Shown in pieces: positions 5,820-13,618 of a DNA stretch of 13,714 nt. The DNA comes from an uncultured Clostridium sp. (lineage in GTDB: Bacteria; Bacillota; Clostridia; TANB77; CAG-508): positions 1 through 13,714 of the forward strand of contig CABUKD010000042.1 in the NCBI GenBank assembly GCA_902492105.1, given 5' to 3'. Each line of letters begins with the position of its first letter. Position 1 is the stretch's first letter. A model generated the notes under the pieces. The model saw nothing but the letters and a program-made list of their open reading frames with translations, was not told the DNA's origin and searched no databases. The position numbers and the translations under genes are program-made.

Positions 5820-6740
5820 TTGGAAAAACAAAAAATCTATGAAGTACTAAAGGATAAATTATTATCAAGTAAAGTAGAAATAGATGAACCAATGAGCAAA
5901 CATACCAGTTTTAAAATTGGGGGAAATGCAGATATTTATGTAACAGCAAAAACAAGTAAAGATATTCAAACTACATTCCAATTTGCAAAAGAAAATGAAA
6001 TTCCATTTGTTGTATTAGGAAATGGTAGTAACCTATTAGTAGGAGATAAGGGAATTAGAGGAATCGTTTTAAAAGTTGCAACAGAAGAAATTACCATTCA
6101 GAAAGAACAAGAATATGCCTATGTAATAGTGCAAGCAGGGGAACCACTAGCAAAACTTGCTCATGTATTATTAAAAGAAAGTATAGCAGGATTTGAATTT
6201 GCAGCAGGAATTCCAGGGACAATAGGTGGAGGCGTTTTTATGAATGCAGGAGCTTATGGCGGAGAAATGAAGGATATTGTTAAAGAGGTAACTTACTTAA
6301 ATGAAGAAGGAAACCTTATTACTCTTCCAAATGAAAAATGTGATTTTTCTTATCGCCATAGTTACTTTTCTTCTCACTTTGGAATTATTACACAGGTTTT
6401 ACTACAATTACCTTATGGAAAAGAAGAAGAAATCAAAAACCAAATGGAAGAATATGCAAAAAGTAGAAGAGAAAAACAACCACTTGCCTATCCTTCTGCT
6501 GGTAGCACATTTAAAAGAGGAACAGATTTTATTACTGCAAAATTAATAGATGAATGTGGCTTAAAAGGTTATACCGTAGGAAAAGCACAAGTTTCCAACT
6601 TACATGCCGGTTTTGTGGTTAATTTAGGTGGAGCAACTGCAAAAGATGTTTTGGCTGTTATAGAACATGTAAAACAAGAAGTACTTTTCAAAACAGGAAA
6701 GCAGATTGAATTAGAAATTAAGTTATTAGGAGAATTTTAA
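5820..6740 (+). CDS. murB: UDP-N-acetylenolpyruvoylglucosamine reductase (MurB)
   Basis: MurB performs the NADPH- and FAD-dependent reduction that completes UDP-N-acetylmuramic acid in cytoplasmic peptidoglycan precursor synthesis. FAD-binding motifs include HTSFKIGGNA (28-37), VVLGNGSNLLV (64-74) and AAGIPGTIGGGVFMNAGAYGGE (128-149). The catalytic set is visible: R179 (YRHSYF), S229 (PSAGSTFKRG) and E299 (LEIKLLGEF). The 306-residue length and the AGST motif fit the type II enzyme of Firmicutes. The start is the TTG at 5820, 9 bases after AGGAGG (5805-5810). An upstream in-frame ATG at 5790 would place the Shine-Dalgarno sequence inside the gene and lacks one of its own. The gene is followed by yvcK, a common partner near murB in Firmicutes, after a gap of 126 bases. 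Confidence 0.96.
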   Translation: MEKQKIYEVLKDKLLSSKVEIDEPMSKHTSFKIGGNADIYVTAKTSKDIQTTFQFAKENEIPFVVLGNGSNLLVGDKGIRGIVLKVATEEITIQKEQEYAYVIVQAGEPLAKLAHVLLKESIAGFEFAAGIPGTIGGGVFMNAGAYGGEMKDIVKEVTYLNEEGNLITLPNEKCDFSYRHSYFSSHFGIITQVLLQLPYGKEEEIKNQMEEYAKSRREKQPLAYPSAGSTFKRGTDFITAKLIDECGLKGYTVGKAQVSNLHAGFVVNLGGATAKDVLAVIEHVKQEVLFKTGKQIELEIKLLGEF

Positions 6741-6866
6741 AAAATATTATAAAAATAGCTGTAAAACCCTGAAAACAAAGAAAATAGAAATAATAGAGAA
6801 AACAGACAAAAGTGGAAATTAAAAGGAAAATTTTATCAAGTAAAATAGAAAGGATTGAAAAGTAAT

Positions 6867-8612
6867 ATGAAAGGATTTTTTAGATGGTTTCGTTCTAGCA
6901 CAAAAATGAAACGATGGATGTTATTAATTTTAATAGGAATTGTTCTTGCTTGTTATGGAATGGCAGAAATTTTAACAGGTCAAAGGTTGGATTTTTGGCC
7001 ATTAGTAAAAATTATTGCTTGCTTTGTGGTAGGCTTTGTATTTGTGGTATCTGGAATGATCCATATGCAAAAAAGAACATTAGAATTATTAGTGCAAGAA
7101 ACAGATGATAGAATAGATGATAAAAAAGCAAAAGTAAATAGCTTAATTTATAACAAAAAAATTTATGATCAAGGACCAAAAATTGTAGCAATAGGTGGTG
7201 GAACAGGATTAAATGCTGTTCTAAGAGGACTAAAAAATTATACAGATAACTTAACAGCAATTGTTACTGTTTCTGATTATGGAGAAATTGTTCCAGAGTC
7301 TAGAAAAATGTTACAAACTATGCCATTAGATGATATTAAAGAAAGTATTGTAGCACTTTCTAAAGATGAAACAAAAATGTCCAAATTAATGAATGCACAA
7401 TTTAAACAAGGAAGATTAAAAGATTTATGCTTTGGAGATATTTATTTCTTAGGAATGAAAGAAGTTTGTGGAGAATTTACACAATCTATTGAACAAACGA
7501 AAGATGTTTTAAATATAACAGGTAGAGTACTTCCTGTAACATTGGAGCCAATTCAAATTTGTGCAGAATTAGAAGATGGAACAGTTATTGAAAGTAGAGA
7601 TAAAATTCCAGCTATTGTAAATTCTAAAACAAGTAAAATTAGTAGAATTTTTATAAATCCTACTAACTGCAAAGTAGCACCAGGAGTATTGGAAGCTATT
7701 CAAGAAGCAGATGCTATTGTTATTGGACCAGGTAGTTTATATACTAATGTTATACCAAACCTTTTAGTAAAAGGGGTGGCAAAAGCAATTAGAGAAAGTA
7801 AAGCTTTTAAAATTTATGTAAGTAATATTATGACAGAACCAGGACAAACAGATAATTATACTTTGTCTGATCACATTAAAGCAATTCATGAACATGCAGG
7901 AAAAGGTGTTATTGAATATTGTATTTATGATACAGGTGAACTTATTCCAGAATATATTAGAAAATACAATATGCAAGGTCAAGACTTAGTAGAAATTGAC
8001 AGTAGTAAGGCAAAAGCAGAGGGAATTTATTTAATGCAAAGAGATATTTCCTATGTTACAGGAGAATATATTAGACATAACCCAGATGCTATTGCAGCAT
8101 CCATTATTCAATTAATTTGTGATGATTTAAAATTTAAAGATATGCAAAACGATACGAAATATGTTTTATTAAATGATAGATTAAAACAGGCTAAAAAATC
8201 ATTAAAACAAAGTAGAAGAAATGACAATATGAGAAAAACCAAAAAGCAAAAACCAAAGGGAGAAAGCAAATTTGCTAAAAAATATAAAGAAAGAATAGAA
8301 TCTATTCAAGAATCTGAAATTAAAATGAAAGTAAAAGCTGGTATTCCAATAGAAGAAGAGAAAGATTTAGAAGAAGAGGCAAAAGAAAAGCAAAAATTAG
8401 AAAAGCTCCATAAAAAAGAAGAAAAAAGTAAAGCACAAAAAGCAAGACAAAATCAAGCACAGAAAAACAAAGAAAAAGAACAAGAGAAACAAAAACTAAA
8501 ATTAGAAAAGCAACAGTTAGAAAAAGAAAAACAAAGAAGAAAAATGGAAGAGAAAAAGCAGTTAGAGAAAGCAAAGAAGAAAAGAACAGAAAAAGGAAAA
8601 CATCAAAAATAA
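6867..8612 (+). CDS. yvcK: YvcK/CofD-like protein, membrane-anchored with charged C-terminal tail
   Basis: YvcK (gluconeogenesis factor) proteins are CofD-fold regulators that bind UDP-sugars and link carbon metabolism to cell-wall synthesis and shape. Here 581 residues comprise two N-terminal membrane helices (about 17-37 and 45-66), the YvcK domain (about 104-425) and a Lys/Glu-rich tail (about 441-581) that is probably coiled coil or disordered. Family motifs are VAIGGGTGLNAVLRGLK (107-123), GRVLPVTLEPIQICAELEDG, AIVIGPGSLYTNVIPNLLV and NIMTEPGQTDNYTLSDHIKAIHEH. The usually conserved DDGGSSG...PPGDIRN segment instead reads SDYGEIVPESR...PLDDIKES (136-160). ATG 6867 is preferred: AAAGGA (6849-6854) is 12 bases before it but directly abuts the in-frame TTG at 6855. 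The gene follows murB, with no rapZ or whiA beside it. Family membership is firm; whether ligand binding is retained is open. Confidence 0.92.
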   Translation: MKGFFRWFRSSTKMKRWMLLILIGIVLACYGMAEILTGQRLDFWPLVKIIACFVVGFVFVVSGMIHMQKRTLELLVQETDDRIDDKKAKVNSLIYNKKIYDQGPKIVAIGGGTGLNAVLRGLKNYTDNLTAIVTVSDYGEIVPESRKMLQTMPLDDIKESIVALSKDETKMSKLMNAQFKQGRLKDLCFGDIYFLGMKEVCGEFTQSIEQTKDVLNITGRVLPVTLEPIQICAELEDGTVIESRDKIPAIVNSKTSKISRIFINPTNCKVAPGVLEAIQEADAIVIGPGSLYTNVIPNLLVKGVAKAIRESKAFKIYVSNIMTEPGQTDNYTLSDHIKAIHEHAGKGVIEYCIYDTGELIPEYIRKYNMQGQDLVEIDSSKAKAEGIYLMQRDISYVTGEYIRHNPDAIAASIIQLICDDLKFKDMQNDTKYVLLNDRLKQAKKSLKQSRRNDNMRKTKKQKPKGESKFAKKYKERIESIQESEIKMKVKAGIPIEEEKDLEEEAKEKQKLEKLHKKEEKSKAQKARQNQAQKNKEKEQEKQKLKLEKQQLEKEKQRRKMEEKKQLEKAKKKRTEKGKHQK

Positions 8613-8713
8613 AATTTAACACAACAATATTAAAATGAAAGTTTAAGTAAAGAAAAATAAAATACAAATTAAAATAAGAAAAAGCATCTGATAAAATGAT
8701 GGGGGAAACACAA

Positions 8714-10759
8714 ATGAAATATGAAAAAGACGATTTAAAATTAGAAAATGGAATACAAAAAGATTGGATTATTACCAATGGCATTGGTGGTTATAGTAGT
8801 TCTACTATTTTAGGTATTAATACAAGAAAATATCATGGGTTATTAGTTGCTCCCCTTAACCCACCTGCAAAACGATATTTAATTTTATCTAAAGTAGATG
8901 AATGTTTTGAAAGTGAAGGAATACAGTACCCACTATATGCTAACATGGGAAAACACTATATAACACAAGGCTTTCAATATTTAACTTCTTTTGTAAAAGA
9001 ATATGTTCCTATTTTTACTTATGAAGTGGCAGGGGCTACCATTAAAAAATTTATTTGCATGGATTATGGGAAAAATACTGTGTGTGTGCTGTACCATATT
9101 AAAAATAATGATAAAAGAACAAAATTTACAGTAGCACCTATTCTAAACTTTCGAGATTTTCATACAGTAACGTCTAATGCTACTTTTGACCTAAAACAAG
9201 AAATACAAGAAAGAAAAGTAAAAATTGTTATTAATGAGCAACAACAATTCCCTGTGTATTTCAATATATCAGAGGGCAAATATATAGAGCATTTTCATGA
9301 TACTTTTCAAAATATGTATTATATAGAAGAAGAAAAACGAGGTCAAGCAGCAGAAGAAAATTTGACTGTTCCTGGTGTATATGAGGTAAAACTAAGAGCA
9401 AATGAAGAAAAATATATTTCTTTTGTATGCTCCTTAGAAAAAAATATTGAGGAGCTAGATGGCAGAAATTTAATTAATCAAGAAATTATTCGTATAACAA
9501 GCCAACTATATGATTCTTATTTATTAGATCCTAAAAAACAATATACAGAAGAGTATAAAACTTTAATAAGGGATTATATGATAGCTTCGGATAATTTTAT
9601 TGCTTATAGACCATCTTTTGCACTATATACATTAATTGCAGGTTACCCTTGGTTTTTAGATTGGGGAAGAGATACTTTAATTGCTTTTGAAGGGATTTTA
9701 TTAATTCCAAGAAGATTTGAAATAGCAAAAGAAGTACTATTAACTTGCATTCGTGATATTCAATATGGACTAGTTCCAAATGGCTATTCTGAAAGTGAAA
9801 ATAGACCATTATATAATAGTGCAGATGCATCTTTGTTATTATTCGAACAAGTAAGAAAATATTTGGACTATACTCATGATTTTGAGTTTTTAAAAAATCA
9901 GCTATATGCAGTTTTAAAAAGAATTATAGAATCTTATATCACAGGAATTGATTTAGATGGAAACAACATTCACCTAGATTTAGAAGATGGATTATTATCA
10001 ACTGGAACACTATATATTCAAAACACATGGATGGATGCCAAAATTGGAGATAAAGTAGTAACACCAAGAAATGGAAAATGTGTAGAAATAAATAGTTTAT
10101 GGTATAATGCTTTAAAAATAATGGCAGAATATGCAAAACTTTATAAAGAAAAAGACTTAGAAAAAAAATATACAGAACTAGCTAATAAATGTAAGGCAAA
10201 TTTTATTTCTAAATTTTATAATAAAAAAAGAAAAAGCTTAGATGATGTAGTAGGAGATAGCAAAATAAGACCAAATCAATTATTTGCTATTGGTCTTCAT
10301 TATCCAGTAATAGAACCAAACTCTGTAGAGGCAAAAGAAATCTTTGAAACTGTTACTAAAAAATTACTAACACCTTATGGACTAAAAACATTGGCAAAAG
10401 GAGAAGTAGGCTATAGAGAAATTTATGAAGGAGACCAAATAAAAAGAGATATGAGCTATCACCAAGGAATTACTTGGCCATGGCTTTTAGGAATTTATGC
10501 AGATGCTTTTCAAAATATTATACAAGCAGAAAAAAATAAAACAAATAAAAAAGAGTTAGAAAAGCAGTATAAAGAATTTGTACAAAAATTAGAAAAAACT
10601 TTTACAGAGGAAATGTATCATCGTTCCACAGTAGGCAGTATTAGTGAACTATATGACTCTACCAAACCTTATAAAGCAAAAGGAAGCTTTGCACAAGCTT
10701 GGTCTGTAGCAGAAATATTTCGAATTATTGTCAATGTCAATGGGGACGGAGAATTTTGA
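8714..10759 (+). CDS. Glycogen debranching enzyme (amylo-alpha-1,6-glucosidase, GH133 type)
   Basis: The 681-residue protein matches the 'archaeal-type' bacterial debranching enzymes, which hydrolyse alpha-1,6 branch points of glycogen. The N-terminal beta domain opens with WIITNGIGGYSSSTILGINTRKYHGLLVA, the family hallmark. The C-terminal (alpha/alpha)6 barrel carries PWFLDWGRDTLIAFEG (D320), GLVPNGYSES, DMSYHQGITWPWLLGIYADAF and SISELYDSTKPYKAKGSFAQAWSVAEIFRI (E645). D320 and E645 lie in the conserved motifs where acidic catalytic residues are expected. ATG 8714 has GGGGGAA (8701-8706) seven bases upstream; ATGs at 8696 and 8699 lack a Shine-Dalgarno sequence. No other glycogen gene (glgA, B, C, P) is adjacent. 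It follows yvcK at about 100 bases, so co-transcription is possible. Confidence 0.93.
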   Translation: MKYEKDDLKLENGIQKDWIITNGIGGYSSSTILGINTRKYHGLLVAPLNPPAKRYLILSKVDECFESEGIQYPLYANMGKHYITQGFQYLTSFVKEYVPIFTYEVAGATIKKFICMDYGKNTVCVLYHIKNNDKRTKFTVAPILNFRDFHTVTSNATFDLKQEIQERKVKIVINEQQQFPVYFNISEGKYIEHFHDTFQNMYYIEEEKRGQAAEENLTVPGVYEVKLRANEEKYISFVCSLEKNIEELDGRNLINQEIIRITSQLYDSYLLDPKKQYTEEYKTLIRDYMIASDNFIAYRPSFALYTLIAGYPWFLDWGRDTLIAFEGILLIPRRFEIAKEVLLTCIRDIQYGLVPNGYSESENRPLYNSADASLLLFEQVRKYLDYTHDFEFLKNQLYAVLKRIIESYITGIDLDGNNIHLDLEDGLLSTGTLYIQNTWMDAKIGDKVVTPRNGKCVEINSLWYNALKIMAEYAKLYKEKDLEKKYTELANKCKANFISKFYNKKRKSLDDVVGDSKIRPNQLFAIGLHYPVIEPNSVEAKEIFETVTKKLLTPYGLKTLAKGEVGYREIYEGDQIKRDMSYHQGITWPWLLGIYADAFQNIIQAEKNKTNKKELEKQYKEFVQKLEKTFTEEMYHRSTVGSISELYDSTKPYKAKGSFAQAWSVAEIFRIIVNVNGDGEF

Positions 10760-10929
10760 CAACATTAAGATATAGATTCAATAATAAATAAAAAAACAAA
10801 TACAATGCAAAAAATGAAATAGAAAGAAAAGATACAAAGAAAAAATAAAAAGAAAAACAAAGAAGAAATCAAATAAAAAAGTAAAGAAGAAAATAAAGAA
10901 AAAACAGTAAGAAAAAAGAAGGTAATTTA
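10760..10929 (+). other. A/G-rich low-complexity intergenic leader before ruvC
   Basis: This 170-base gap is dominated by A with scattered G on the + strand (repeated AAAGAAAA-like words) and few pyrimidines, especially after 10795. Stops occur in all three frames, so it is not a gene. It contains no hairpin or T tract that would end transcription from the debranching gene. It ends in the ruvC ribosome binding site AAGAAGG (10916-10922). Milder versions precede yvcK (6741-6866) and the debranching gene (8613-8700). Such unstructured purine-rich mRNA may help ribosome loading; that is inference. Confidence 0.45.
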
Positions 10930-11415
10930 ATGAGAATCTTAGGAATTGACCCAGGGTTTGCTATAACAGGTTATAGTATTATAGATTATATTGGTAATAA
11001 ATTTTCACTTATTACCTCAGGTGCAGTATTAACAAAAGCAGGAGAATCTTTTCCACTTCGATTATTAAAACTAAATAATGATTTAGAAGAAATTATAGAT
11101 ACTTATCATCCAGATGCTATTTCAGTAGAAGAATTATTTTTTAACAATAATGCAAAAACAGCAATTAATGTAGCACAAGCAAGGGGAGTAATTTTGGTAG
11201 TTGGTTGTAGAAAAGGTATACCAACTTATGAATATACACCTTTGCAAATTAAGCAAGCAGTAGTTGGGTATGGAAGAGCAGATAAAATACAAGTACAAAA
11301 AATGGTAAAAACAATTTTAAAAGTAGAAAATCTTCCTAAATTAGATGATACCACAGACAGCATGGCAGCAGCAATTTGCCATGCTCACTCTGCTAAATTT
11401 GCCGAGAAGTTATAG
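10930..11415 (+). CDS. ruvC: Holliday junction endonuclease RuvC
   Basis: RuvC is the dimeric Mg2+-dependent nuclease that resolves Holliday junctions brought by RuvAB in recombinational repair. The 161-residue length is normal. The four catalytic acids align with the family: D7 (MRILGIDPGFAITGY), E67 (ISVEELFF), and D140 and D143 (KLDDTTDSMAAAICHAH). The DNA-contact helix region NNNAKTAINVAQARGVIL is also typical. ATG 10930 has AAGAAGG seven bases upstream. In many bacteria ruvC lies next to ruvA and ruvB, but neither is beside it here, so those genes should be elsewhere in the genome. The next gene begins 66 bases downstream, after a short GC-rich REP-like sequence. Confidence 0.96.
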   Translation: MRILGIDPGFAITGYSIIDYIGNKFSLITSGAVLTKAGESFPLRLLKLNNDLEEIIDTYHPDAISVEELFFNNNAKTAINVAQARGVILVVGCRKGIPTYEYTPLQIKQAVVGYGRADKIQVQKMVKTILKVENLPKLDDTTDSMAAAICHAHSAKFAEKL

Positions 11416-11443
11416 TGCGTGTCAGTCTGGGACAGCCCCTTGG
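11416..11443. repeat. Short GC-rich REP-like palindromic fragment
   Basis: Immediately after the ruvC stop, the text GTGTCAGTCTGGGACAGCCCC stands out from the AT-rich surroundings. It can form overlapping small hairpins: GGG-ACAG-CCC (11429-11438), or TGTC (11420-11423) with GACA (11431-11434). It resembles the GTGTCA...GGGACAGTCCCC-type short extragenic repeats I associate with many Firmicutes and other bacteria, but only one copy is in the window, so repeat status is inferred. No T tract follows, so a terminator is unlikely. Confidence 0.35.
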
Positions 11444-11481
11444 TATGAAAATACAATCATAGAGAGGGATGAAGTTAGAAA

Positions 11482-12537
11482 ATGAATTGGAGTGTTATGT
11501 TATTAGGAATAATTTATATTATCATTGTTATAGCAATATACTATCGTTATAACAAAGATGCAAAGCCATATAAAAAAATAGAATATTATAGGGACTTATT
11601 AGAAATTAATCCAACAGAAGCAGCTTATTTAGTAAACCCTAATTCAGAAAGTATTTCTTTGATTTTAGCAGATTTGTTAAGTTTGGTAAATAAAAATCAA
11701 TTAAAATTAGATATGAATTCTGTTAACGAGAATAAAAAAGAATATATTTTTTATAAAAATTCTAATATTGATTTTACTATAATGAAAAATCATGAAGCAA
11801 TGTCTTATGAATTATTCTTTGATATGAATGAAGGAAAAGATAAAGTATATTTGGATGAATTCTTGGCAAAATTAAGAAATAATAAAAATGTTTATAAAGA
11901 GTTTGAAGTAAAATGTTATGCTATCAAAGAGTCAATCAAAAAAGAACTAGAAAAAGAAGGAATTACAGATGGTGATGCAAGAAGAACAATGCAACAAATT
12001 CATGATAAAAGTGTTTTTTTCGGAATATTAGTAGCAATCATCTTAGTAATTGCAATGATAATCAAAAATACTATTCTTACAGAAATTTCTTATTTTACCA
12101 TTGCATTTATCTTTATGCTTTATCATATTACTGACCGTGAAGAAAATAAAATAACACCAAAGGGTGCAGAAATTTTAGAAAGAACAAAAGCTTTAAAAAA
12201 ATATATTAAAGATTATATTTTAACAGAGGATAAGCCAATTTATACTGTTAATATTTTAGATTATTATTATACCATGGCAATTGCTTTTAATATGGCACAT
12301 TTTGGAAAAGAAGAATTTTATCAAGATTCTTTATTAGTTGCCAAAAGAAGAAAAATATGGGAACATATCAAAAGAAATATAAAGAAATATATCATTACTA
12401 TTTTAGTATTAACATTTTTAGCTTGGATATGGTACTATATTTATACTACTTTAGGAGAAGAGTACAACTATATTATTTTAGCATTTATTTTATTAGTGAT
12501 AGGATTAGTACTTGATGATAGTGCATCTAAAAAATAG
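11482..12537 (+). CDS. Membrane protein resembling the C-terminal half of DUF2207 (YciQ-like) proteins
   Basis: The protein has 351 residues. It has one N-terminal helix (about 4-21), a soluble region (22-175), a helix pair (about 178-196 and 200-215), a second soluble loop (216-300) and a final helix pair (303-321 and 328-344). The segment YYRDLLEINPTEAAYLVNPNSESISLILADLLSLVNKNQLKL (35-76) matches the DUF2207 C-terminal pattern (pro-E-A-A-Y-L, then a DNA-binding-like LADLL-L--K--L helix pair). 'ILDYYYTMAIAFNMAHFGKEEFY' (258-280) corresponds to that family's 'YLVYAVALG' stretch. The large extracellular beta domain that precedes this in full DUF2207 proteins is missing. AGAGGG (11463-11468) precedes ATG at 13 bases. 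The function of the family is unknown. holA starts 13 bases downstream, implying one transcript. Confidence 0.72.
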   Translation: MNWSVMLLGIIYIIIVIAIYYRYNKDAKPYKKIEYYRDLLEINPTEAAYLVNPNSESISLILADLLSLVNKNQLKLDMNSVNENKKEYIFYKNSNIDFTIMKNHEAMSYELFFDMNEGKDKVYLDEFLAKLRNNKNVYKEFEVKCYAIKESIKKELEKEGITDGDARRTMQQIHDKSVFFGILVAIILVIAMIIKNTILTEISYFTIAFIFMLYHITDREENKITPKGAEILERTKALKKYIKDYILTEDKPIYTVNILDYYYTMAIAFNMAHFGKEEFYQDSLLVAKRRKIWEHIKRNIKKYIITILVLTFLAWIWYYIYTTLGEEYNYIILAFILLVIGLVLDDSASKK

Positions 12538-12550
12538 AAAGGAAACAAAA

Positions 12551-13576
12551 ATGAGTATTTATCTGTATTATGGAGAAGAAACCTACCTAATAGAAAATAA
12601 AGTAAGAAAAATAAAAAAGGAGTTTGGTCAATTAGTACAAGGTATTAACTATCTACAAATAGATGATACCAATGTAGAACAACTAATAGATGACCTAGAA
12701 ACTCCTGCTTTTGGTTTTGCTAAAAAATTAATTATTGCCAAAAACACAGGATTATTTAAAAAAGAAAAAAAGACCGCCACAAAAACAAAAGCGCCTAAAG
12801 GGGAAACCAAAAAGAAAAAAGAAGAAACAAGCAAAAACAGTTCTTTGCAAGAAAAAATAGCTCATTATTTAGAAGAAAATCAAAAAGAACTAAATGAAAC
12901 AGTAGAACTTGTTTTTGTAGAACAAGAAATAGAAAAGAATACTTTATATCAAACAATCGAAAAAATAGGAGAAGTAAAAGAATTTGCTTTATTAAAATTG
13001 CCAGAATTAATAACAAATCTAAAAAAGGTGTGCCAAGCATATCAAGTAAAGATAGATGACGCTACTTGCAAATATTTAGTAGAATGTTGTGGCACAAGTA
13101 TGCAAGACTTAATCAATGAAATTCGAAAATTAATTGAATATAAAGGGGAAAATGGAATTATTACAAAGCAAGATATAGATAAGCTCTGTATTAAACAAAT
13201 TCAAGCAGTTATTTTTGATTTAACAGATAATCTAGGAAAAAAAGAAATTGCCCAAGCATTAGATGTTTTCCATGGGTTATTAATCAATAAAGAGCCAATC
13301 CAAAGAATTTTAATTACTTTGTATAATCATTTTAAAAAGTTATATAGCATAAAAATAGCACAAAAGTATGAGCAAGATGTAGCTAGTGCTATGAATTTAA
13401 AGCCAAATCAGATGTTTTTGGTAAGCAAATATAAAACTCAAGCTAATTACTTTAAAGAGTCTGAATTAAGGCAAATTATTGAAGAATTAGTAAATTTAGA
13501 TGCTAATTACAAAATAGGATTAATTGATTTGGAAATAGGTCTAGAAGCAATTCTTTGTCGATATTGTTCTAAATAA
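12551..13576 (+). CDS. holA: DNA polymerase III subunit delta (HolA)
   Basis: HolA is the clamp-loader subunit that opens the beta sliding clamp during replication. The 341-residue length is normal for the family. The N-terminal MSIYLYYGEETYLIENKVRKIKK, the 'LETPAFGFAKKLIIAKNTGLFK' strand-turn (49-70), ETVELVFVEQ, 'LVECCGTSMQDLINEIRKLIEY' and the C-terminal collar region (ALDVFHGLLINKEPIQRILITLYNHFKKLYSIK) follow HolA throughout. A Lys-rich low-complexity insertion (about 70-98: KKEKKTATKTKAPKGETKKKKEETSK) sits on a surface loop. The start is ATG 12551 with AAAGGAAA just upstream. Longer in-frame ATGs at 12512/12515 would overlap the previous gene and lack a binding site. It is probably the last gene of the ruvC transcript, and the second repeat element follows its stop. 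Confidence 0.93.
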   Translation: MSIYLYYGEETYLIENKVRKIKKEFGQLVQGINYLQIDDTNVEQLIDDLETPAFGFAKKLIIAKNTGLFKKEKKTATKTKAPKGETKKKKEETSKNSSLQEKIAHYLEENQKELNETVELVFVEQEIEKNTLYQTIEKIGEVKEFALLKLPELITNLKKVCQAYQVKIDDATCKYLVECCGTSMQDLINEIRKLIEYKGENGIITKQDIDKLCIKQIQAVIFDLTDNLGKKEIAQALDVFHGLLINKEPIQRILITLYNHFKKLYSIKIAQKYEQDVASAMNLKPNQMFLVSKYKTQANYFKESELRQIIEELVNLDANYKIGLIDLEIGLEAILCRYCSK

Positions 13577-13618
13577 AACATAAAGAATTTGTCCTGAAAT
13601 ATTATAATATATAATAAA

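Noticed and set aside
8320..8784. Long open frame on the - strand opposite the end of yvcK.
   Set aside because: Its product is an Phe/Leu/Ser-rich mirror of the Lys/Glu-rich tail, with no plausible ribosome binding site; it is an antisense shadow.
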